In this document: one piece after another, positions 3,368 through 5,607 of the stretch | How positions within the stretch are numbered: the first letter of the stretch is position 1 | Layout: the number at the start of each line of letters is the position of its first letter | Origin: Dehalobacter sp. CP | GTDB lineage: Bacteria; Bacillota_B; Desulfitobacteriia; Desulfitobacteriales; Syntrophobotulaceae | Assembly (NCBI GenBank): GCA_009910795.1 | Contig: VMEE01000054.1 | Coordinates: forward strand, 1-5,607 | Direction: 5' to 3' | Length of the DNA stretch: 5,607 nucleotides | The notes under the pieces: model-generated | What the model saw: only the letters and a program-made list of their open reading frames with translations | What the model was told of the DNA's origin: nothing | The model's database searches: none | Made by a program: the position numbers and the translations under genes

Positions 3368-5307
3368 AACGCGCCCTCTCCTTCAACCGAAGGAACCGCC
3401 TCTTCCCCGCAAAGAACGCAGCTCCGCTCCGGCGCGTCGAACAGGGCGTGCGGGATGATGCGCTTGAGGAAAATCCTGATGTCGCCGCGCCGTTCGTCCA
3501 GCGCCGCGCCGCGCAGGCTGTCGAGCAGTTCGCCGAAATGTCCGGGCAAGTCGTTGTTCCGCGCGAAGAAGATTTTTTTGAAGCGCGAGGCGTCCGTCCC
3601 CTCCTCTGCGGTCAGCAGCTCCTCGAAGAGCTTCTCCCCCGGCCTGATGCCCGAGAAGATTATCTCCACGTCCTTCCCCGGCTCCAGTCCCGAAAGGCGG
3701 ATCAGGTCTTCGGCGAGGTCGGTGATCTTCACCGGCTCGCCCATGTCCAGCACGAAGACCGCGCCGTTGTGCTTCATCCCACCGGCCTGCAGCACGAGCT
3801 GCGCCGCCTCGGGGATGGTCATGAAGTAGCGCGTCATGCCGGGGTCGGTGACGGTAACGGGACCGCCCCTGCGGATTTGCTCCTTGAAGGTGGGGATGAC
3901 GCTCCCCCGGCTGCCGAGGACATTGCCGAAGCGGACGGAGACGAAGGCGCGCCCCTCGCCCGCGCGTGCGGCGATACTGCGGATGATCATCTCGGCCACG
4001 CGCTTGGAGGCGCCCATGATGGAGGTGGGGTTCACCGCCTTGTCGGTGGAGATGTTGACGAAGACCTCGACGGCGTGTTCGAGCGCCAGCTCCGCGAGGT
4101 TCGCCGTGCCGAAGACGTTGTTGAGGATCGCCTCCTCGGGGTTCTCCTCCATCAGCGGCACATGCTTGTGCGCCGCCGCGTGGAAGACGACCTGCGGGCG
4201 GAAGCGTTCGAAGACGCGGGTCAGCCGCTCGCGGTTGCGCACATCGGCGACGACGGTCACGAAGGGAACGGAAACTTTTTTTGCGCACAGCTCCTGCTCG
4301 ATCTGGAAGAGGCTGTTCTCCCCCCTCCCGAGCAGCACGAGGCGCGCCGGTTCGAAGGGGAGCATCTGCCGGACGATCTCCGACCCTATGGAGCCGCCCG
4401 CGCCGGTGATCAGGACGGTCCTCCCTCGGATGTAATCGGCGATCTCGGCGAGTTCCAGTCGGACGGGGTCTCGGTTCAGCAGGTCCTCGACGCGGACCTC
4501 GCGGATATGCGAGATGCTCACCTTTCCGGAGAGCACCTCGAGCATCGCGGGGACGATACGCGCCCCCACCCCGGCGCGCCGCGCCATATCGAAGACGGAG
4601 CGCACCGTCTCGCCGCGCGCGGAGGGGATGGCGATGAGCGCCTCGTCGACGGCGTGCGCACGGACGGCCGCAGGGAGGTCGCGCAGGACGCCGAGCACCG
4701 GCAGGCCGACGAAGGTCACGCCCCGTTTCGACGGATCGTCGTCGAGAAAGCCGACCGGCTCCAGACCGGCGTCGGCATGGCGCAACATCTCCCTCGCAAT
4801 GAGCAGCCCCGCGTCACCCGCGCCGACGATCAGCACGCGCTTCGCCGGAGACCGCGTATCCCTCCCTTCCGTCAGACGCGAGAAAGACGAACGGACACCC
4901 CCTTCGTGGAGAAGGCGCATGCTCACCCTCGCTCCTCCCCAGAGGAGCACCAGCAGCAGCCCGTCGATGAGGGGGATACTTCTCGGGAGCGGAAAGGCGG
5001 GCGTTCCGAGGAAGAAGGAGGCCGCCGACGCCGCTGCGGTGAACAAAACGGCGCTGCGGGCGATCCCCGTCAGGTCGCGGAGGCCGATATTCCGCCACGA
5101 CTGGCGGAAGAGCGCATAGTGCAGATTGAGCAAAATTTTGAGACCGCCGGCGATGAACACGTACACGGGCAGCGTCTCCGCGAAAATAAAGGGGAGCGGC
5201 AGGCCAAGACGCAGCGCAAACGCCGCCCACGAGCCGAAAACGGCCAAGACGGCGTCGATCAGCAGTTTGGCGATCAGGGGGTTGTTCGTTCTCTGCAAGA
5301 AGTTCAC
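3364..5307 (-). CDS. capD: CapD/WbpM-type membrane UDP-GlcNAc 4,6-dehydratase
   Basis: This 647-residue protein converts UDP-GlcNAc to the 4-keto-6-deoxy intermediate that feeds QuiNAc, FucNAc and bacillosamine pathways. It has an N-terminal membrane domain with about four hydrophobic helices (roughly 12-32, 45-61, 83-100, 112-128). A CoA-binding-like Rossmann domain follows with VLIVGAGDAG (158-167). The catalytic SDR domain has VLITGAGGSIGSE (298-310), AAAHKHVPLMEENP (377-390), NISTDKAVNPTSIMGASK (418-435), VRFGNVLGSRGSVIP and GIRPGEKLFEEL. The active site is S429-x-M431-x-x-x-K435, the Ser-Met-Lys form known for the long WbpM group in place of Tyr. The start chosen is GTG 5307: GAGG (5318-5315) lies 7 bases upstream, whereas the in-frame TTG at 5313 is only 1 base from it. 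The C-terminal tail carries a CVLC motif (630-633) unlike the usual family ending. It is probably the first gene of the operon, with a promoter at 5458-5450. Confidence 0.95.
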   Translation of the reverse strand: MNFLQRTNNPLIAKLLIDAVLAVFGSWAAFALRLGLPLPFIFAETLPVYVFIAGGLKILLNLHYALFRQSWRNIGLRDLTGIARSAVLFTAAASAASFFLGTPAFPLPRSIPLIDGLLLVLLWGGARVSMRLLHEGGVRSSFSRLTEGRDTRSPAKRVLIVGAGDAGLLIAREMLRHADAGLEPVGFLDDDPSKRGVTFVGLPVLGVLRDLPAAVRAHAVDEALIAIPSARGETVRSVFDMARRAGVGARIVPAMLEVLSGKVSISHIREVRVEDLLNRDPVRLELAEIADYIRGRTVLITGAGGSIGSEIVRQMLPFEPARLVLLGRGENSLFQIEQELCAKKVSVPFVTVVADVRNRERLTRVFERFRPQVVFHAAAHKHVPLMEENPEEAILNNVFGTANLAELALEHAVEVFVNISTDKAVNPTSIMGASKRVAEMIIRSIAARAGEGRAFVSVRFGNVLGSRGSVIPTFKEQIRRGGPVTVTDPGMTRYFMTIPEAAQLVLQAGGMKHNGAVFVLDMGEPVKITDLAEDLIRLSGLEPGKDVEIIFSGIRPGEKLFEELLTAEEGTDASRFKKIFFARNNDLPGHFGELLDSLRGAALDERRGDIRIFLKRIIPHALFDAPERSCVLCGEEAVPSVEGEGAL

Positions 5308-5449
5308 ATTCAAACCTCGACATTAGTGTATTTTCGGCGGCGCGGCGCATTCGCGGAACGTGTGTTTGGTCGCCGCGGGAACTCCCGTACGCGGGGAATA
5401 TGCGTGCGCCGGCCCCATGCTGCGCGCCGTCGTCTCTTTTCTCCGGAAC
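5308..5449 (-). other. Leader region upstream of the dehydratase gene
   Basis: A transcript from the -10 at 5455-5450 would carry a leader of about 135 bases before GTG 5307. No convincing gene lies here. It contains a small palindrome, CGGGA-AC-TCCCG (5376-5387), flanked by CGCGG/CCGCG words that could pair in an alternative fold. I recognise no riboswitch class or attenuator with a U-tract. GAGG at 5318-5315 is the ribosome binding site. Confidence 0.35.
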
Positions 5450-5458
5450 ATTATAGCA
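5450..5458 (-). promoter_or_regulatory. Extended -10 promoter for the polysaccharide operon
   Basis: On the minus strand 5458-5450 reads TGCTATAAT, identical to the element before the FnlA-like gene. The -35 area is poor (GCCAAA at 17 bases), which fits an extended -10 promoter. Transcription would start near 5443 and proceed into the dehydratase gene. Confidence 0.6.
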
Positions 5459-5563
5459 GAATCGCCGCGCTCTTTGGCGCTTCCACGCCGGTAAACGCGC
5501 CGTCTCCGCACGCGACGCAGCCGTTTTTCACGCGCCCAACCCCTCTCTTCAAGGAATCCCCTC

Positions 5564-5592
5564 TTGTAAAATGAAAACCATTTGTATATATT
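5564..5592 (+). promoter_or_regulatory. Sigma70-type promoter facing right, for a divergent gene
   Basis: TTGTAA (5564-5569, 4 of 6 to consensus) and TATATT (5587-5592, 5 of 6) are separated by exactly 17 bases in an AT-rich patch. Transcription would start near 5599 and run out of the window. No plus-strand gene start is visible before the edge, so the target is outside. Confidence 0.45.
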
Positions 5593-5607
5593 ACCTCTGC
5601 CGGGCAC

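Noticed and set aside
3448..5574. A 708-codon open frame on the plus strand opposite the dehydratase gene
   Set aside because: It is the antisense of a gene with unmistakable CapD/WbpM motifs. Its product is Arg/Asp/Glu/His-rich with no recognisable domain, as expected for an antisense frame in GC-rich coding DNA.
5451..5606. A second minus-strand frame open from the right edge, ending at TAA in the -10 element
   Set aside because: Its 51 codons resemble no known C-terminus and include an AT-rich, promoter-like patch. A chance open frame cannot be excluded without sequence to the right.
5323..5607. A minus-strand open frame of 94 codons from the right edge
   Set aside because: It is Arg-rich, crosses the strong -10 element and has no recognisable family; more likely non-coding upstream DNA.

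Overview
This is a GC-rich bacterial window (by eye roughly 60-65% GC) carrying part of a surface-polysaccharide or glycan locus. All recognisable genes are on the minus strand and are transcribed from right to left. The gene set is typical of O-antigen, capsule or glycoprotein-glycan clusters that build on undecaprenyl phosphate. The species cannot be named from the sequence.

Layout in transcription order. From 5607 to 5308 there is a 300-base upstream region with no convincing gene. It holds a TGCTATAAT extended -10 promoter firing into the operon, and a good -35/-10 pair facing right, so a divergent gene probably starts just outside the window. Next comes a long CapD/WbpM-type UDP-GlcNAc 4,6-dehydratase (5307-3364). 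A 67-codon ORF (3367-3164) follows. It overlaps both neighbours by ATGA and contains two copies of a 22-residue repeat. After it come a PglC/WcaJ-type monotopic phosphoglycosyl transferase (3167-2568), an NAD-dependent epimerase/dehydratase-family protein (2507-1515) and a WbuB-like GT4 glycosyltransferase (1382-171) broken by an in-frame TAG. The window ends with the first 21 codons of a second nucleotide-sugar dehydratase of FnlA/CapE/PseB type (63-1), which has its own promoter.

How the genes may work together (inference). The dehydratase makes UDP-4-keto-6-deoxy-GlcNAc, and the epimerase-family protein reduces or otherwise modifies it. The phosphoglycosyl transferase loads the resulting sugar-1-phosphate on undecaprenyl phosphate. 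The GT4 enzyme adds the next sugar. WbuB relatives are L-FucNAc transferases and FnlA starts UDP-L-FucNAc synthesis, so the adjacent FnlA-like gene would supply the donor.

The most unusual points are: the TAG inside an otherwise intact glycosyltransferase; the repeat-bearing small ORF fitted between two genes by ATGA overlaps on both sides; and apparent degenerate relatives of that repeat in another intergenic gap and possibly inside the epimerase gene.
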